Shown here: positions 61,118-64,000 of the stretch, piece after piece
Layout: every line of letters begins with the position of its first letter
Numbering within the stretch: the stretch's first letter is position 1
DNA from: Cycas panzhihuaensis
Taxonomy: Eukaryota > Cycadophyta
Direction: 5' to 3'
Assembly (NCBI GenBank): GCA_023213395.1
Contig: CM041465.1
Span: 62,813,741 to 62,877,740, forward strand
DNA: 64,000 nt
Position numbers and translations under genes: made by a program
Notes under the pieces: model-generated
What the model saw: only the letters and a program-made list of their open reading frames with translations
What the model was told of the DNA's origin: nothing
Databases searched by the model: none

Positions 61118-62474
61118 TCGCCTCGGCAAAGATAGCCTCACTGCTTGGAAGCATGGTGCGATGGTGAACGCTGGTAACAAAACTATCAGTAGCACATGTA
61201 TATGTATATATATAATCATGATCATAGCAAGGGTCAAGGGTGCCGGCAAATGTCATGGCAGAATATGTGGATATGAAGACAGGGGTGGAGATAACATAGG
61301 GGCTACCTATGTGCCACCTGGGAATCGATTAGAAGGTAAGAAGGATGAGGGAATTGACTGGAAGCTAAGAAGGATGAGAGGGCTGCTCCCATCGTAAAAG
61401 TACGAAGAGGAGTGCATGATAATACCAAGTAAAGGGTAAATGAGTAAACTTGGTAGTCACCATAGTTTAACCTCATTAGTAGGCGCCTTTTAAAGGTACG
61501 AATGGATCACAAAGTGATCTATACGATGTACCTCAAGATTTGGGTGGCAAAGCCACCCACAAGTCTCGTGGGCCAACAAGAAGAGGAAGGCAACGCTGAA
61601 GGATGAGGCAAACAAGGCATTCGCCTCAACGCTGACAAATTTCAAGGACTATGTCGATGTTGATAGACTAGAAATTAGCCAACAAGAACTGGGGTCAAAG
61701 CGAGGGCTCAAGTGAGGACGCCGACCGTAAACCCGGTGAGATGGAACACCATTACCGGGAGTCATAGAGAAGAACAATAGATCCATGATGGAAATAGAGT
61801 GCATCGTTGAGGGCCTCAATAATCGTGATATTCGATTTGTTATTAGTGGCCTCGAGAGGAAGATTCAAACGAGAAAATCATGTCTAGAAGGGCTGTGAAG
61901 AATCCATGCAATGGCGTATCGTCTGTGGTTATCACAGCTTCCGCCGTTGGTAAAGATGAAGAGAGATATAGATGATGAAAGGAAACGTCTTGGTAGAGAA
62001 AATATGCGATAATGTAAGAGTCGAAGCAAAAAGAGACTCATATGATAAGCAATAAATGGTCGTGAGGGGCAGGAGGACCTAGTAATGAGGCTACCTAAGG
62101 ACAAGAGCAGGCTACCCAACTACTGGCTGAGCGCAGGTGGTAAAAGGGCACCCTAGGATGCCAAAGGTTATTTTGGAAAGCAAAGAATGACCTGCACGGG
62201 AGCATTCCCTTTGGAGACCCCAGGGGTAGGAACAGGCTATAGAAATGAGTCTGAGATGGCGAAATAACAGAGTGGCACATAAAACGAGGTAGAAGGGCCC
62301 TACAAAAATGTATCGGTGAGGTGCCATTAATGCATCCATAAGAAAGAGCGAAACGAAGGCTATGGGAGCACAACGGAAGATAGGGCTAGAAGGCAAAGGT
62401 GATTGGGGGTAAGAAACGATCCAAAGGGCTATCACAAGAGTGAAAACATAGACAAGAGCTATTGAGCCCTCGCC

Positions 62475-62516
62475 TATATAAGGAAAATCGATGAAAACGG
62501 GATTCATTTTCATGGG
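62475..62516 (+). promoter_or_regulatory. Core promoter of antisense gene, second copy
   Basis: TATATAAGG at 62,475-62,483 and TTCATTTTCATGG near 62,503-62,515, identical to 14,835-14,875. Confidence 0.65.
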
Positions 62517-62641
62517 CTTTCAAACGAATCCAGATCTATTTCCTTATGCAGTAGAGCACCACCTGACTTTGGAGGCATAGAGAGGGAGATCAAACCATCG
62601 GATCAGAGCTGGAGGACAGCTGTTTAGATTGCGGAGACAAG

Positions 62642-64000
62642 ATGGCGAGCGCTTGATCAGATCTAGTGAGTGGATCTTCGAAACCATAACCCATCTGACA
62701 CTTTAAAATTTACTGCTTTTTATGTTTTTTATGTAGGTTTTTAGGGCCCATATGGGCAAAAAATGACCTCTTGGAGTCCAAATTAGACACAGAGAGGGGT
62801 AAGACCAGGCATGACGTAACTCGGTTCCAAAGTGGGACCCGATGTGGCCCACAGGAAGAAAAATTTTATTTTTTTGGGCAGAATCCCTCCCCTTTGGGGA
62901 GGTGCTATTCATACCGTGACAAAGATCACAATGTCATGATCTTTGCCACGGGCCCTCATCGCCACAGACCCAAGCTAAACTCCACAGACTCATGAAGTTT
63001 GGCATGGTGCAAAGGCAAAACTATAGAAAAAAGAGAATGGGGGCCCGAGGAACCCCAAATCTTGACCAGGTGAGGCTAAGAGGCAGTCCAGGGAATGAGG
63101 AATGAGTATAGGTCAAGTTCTAACTTGTTTTATGGCATTTTACATGTTGTGACTGCGATGGAGAACTACGAGAACATCAGAATGATGATGCTTAACTTTA
63201 TTGAGATGATGATGAGAGAGGATAGGGAGATCTTGAGGACATGTAGCCTACTAAAGATCACGAGGACACCCCAGTACACATCAGATTAGCATTTATTAGT
63301 TGATATAGTGTCACACTGGGACAGGAGAAGACATGTCTTTCTTTCATCTACCCCAAGTGGAGACATATCTATGACGCCCGGGACATCAGATGATAATCGG
63401 GAGTACCGACCGGGAGGCCTGTGACACTAGAGCACTACTCAAAGAATGAGGCAAAGACATAAGGAGGTAGCTATGTTCTTTACAGGCTTGGACAGGCGAG
63501 ATAGGCAAGGGATTCCTCTTCAAACTATGGTTATGTCAGGAGTTCCTCAAGTGAGGAAGTTGATTACATCAGGCATTCTGCTCCGTGATATCCTAGAAAC
63601 AAAACTATAGAGATATACTAGTAGGGTGGATGACGCAGACACGGCAAGCGAGGCGAGAGAGAGGATGGACTAGGCTACCCTCATAGCGCAAACCTCGCCG
63701 CCGTTGGATGCCATTTAGGTAGCGGGCAAAGGCACTATCATATAGTACCCATCAGAAGTGCCGATCTTTAACCACTTTGGAGCGGTGGTGCCAACAACAG
63801 GACCATACCCTATCTCAAAGTGGGCCCTGATGGTATAAGGTGGCGCACTGTGCTGAGAGGGACCAAGGACTAGGCATATATTCGTCGCTTGGTGGAGGCC
63901 ACATCACTAGACCTCCTCACCATGACAGATTATATAGTGGATCCGCATGCAGTGGTGAGGTGGGATAGGACGACGAGGCAAAGGGGTGAGTGCCCCTGTG
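62642..64000 (+). pseudogene. Antisense gene of Element 2, second copy, cut by window end
   Basis: Exon 1 at 62,642-62,665 has a TGA stop at codon 5 (CGA to TGA, the first copy has CGA) and keeps GATCTA|GTGAGT. Exon 2 starts at 63,146 with the same CAT in place of the acceptor AG. MENYENIRMMMLNFIEMMMR is identical to the first copy. Later blocks (SHWDRRRHVF, SGVPQVRKLI) are kept, with extra frameshifts caused by small indels. The rest lies beyond the window. Confidence 0.72.

Larger units (their letters stand above)
57353..64000. repeat. Second copy of 9,651-16,383
   Basis: Same order and strand as 9,651-16,383, including the aORF exon 2 end of Element 1, the GATGG|TGGATG junction (58,386-58,391), the whole 3' LTR of Element 2 (58,391-61,117), the aORF promoter and exons 1-2. 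Long stretches are identical (for example 58,818-59,042 against 11,131-11,355). Differences are mostly tiny, clustered changes at CAG/CTG sites. It could be a real segmental duplication or the same locus assembled twice; the latter is likelier. Confidence 0.9.

Overview
The window is plant nuclear DNA made almost entirely of decayed, nested LTR retrotransposons. I found no host gene, rRNA, tRNA or CRISPR array. Plant origin follows from the families present: Ty3/gypsy of the Tat/Athila type, a chromodomain Ty3/gypsy (chromovirus) and Ty1/copia with a Met-tRNA primer site. Heavy C-to-T decay and deep nesting suggest a large, methylated, slowly purged genome. A gymnosperm is plausible, but I cannot name a species.

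Layout. 1-1,023 is a tail fragment of an antisense retroelement gene. 1,024-1,790 is AT-rich spacer. Element 1 (Tat-type, + strand, 5'-truncated) has gag, protease, RT, RNase H and integrase at about 1,790-7,909, followed by a convergent antisense gene (aORF) on the - strand (exons 2-3 at 8,690-10,637, exon 1 at 28,315-28,338). Element 2 (Tat-type, - strand, 10,710-27,792) is complete in layout and sits inside intron 1 of Element 1's aORF, flanked by the perfect 5-bp duplication GATGG. Its parts, read on the - strand, are 5' LTR 24,965-27,792, primer site, gag, protease, RT, RNase H, integrase ending at 18,146, its own aORF on the + strand (15,001-17,420), and 3' LTR 10,710-13,465. 28,893-34,387 is a pair of copia elements joined in opposite orientation. 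34,388-41,500 is AT-rich with small dispersed repeats and a gypsy protease fragment. Element 3 (Tat-type, - strand) keeps the aORF (42,086-44,577, + strand) and integrase/RNase H (45,375-47,085). 47,086-55,130 is AT-rich with a 68-bp tandem repeat. 55,135-56,852 is a - strand chromovirus RNase H-integrase-chromodomain fragment. A run of exactly 500 N (56,853-57,352) follows. 57,353-64,000 is a second copy of 9,651-16,383 that includes the Element 1/Element 2 insertion junction.

The most interesting content is the aORF. In three diverged elements it keeps a TATA box, a TTCATTTTCAT initiator about 30 nt downstream, a 138-140 nt leader, a 24-nt first exon ending GATCTA|GTGAGT, an intron of about 500 nt, a long second exon, a 103-116 nt second intron (GT-AG in two copies) and a third exon. 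The gene is spliced, has its own promoter, and is carried antisense and convergent to gag-pol. All coding regions seen here are pseudogenes with stops and frameshifts.
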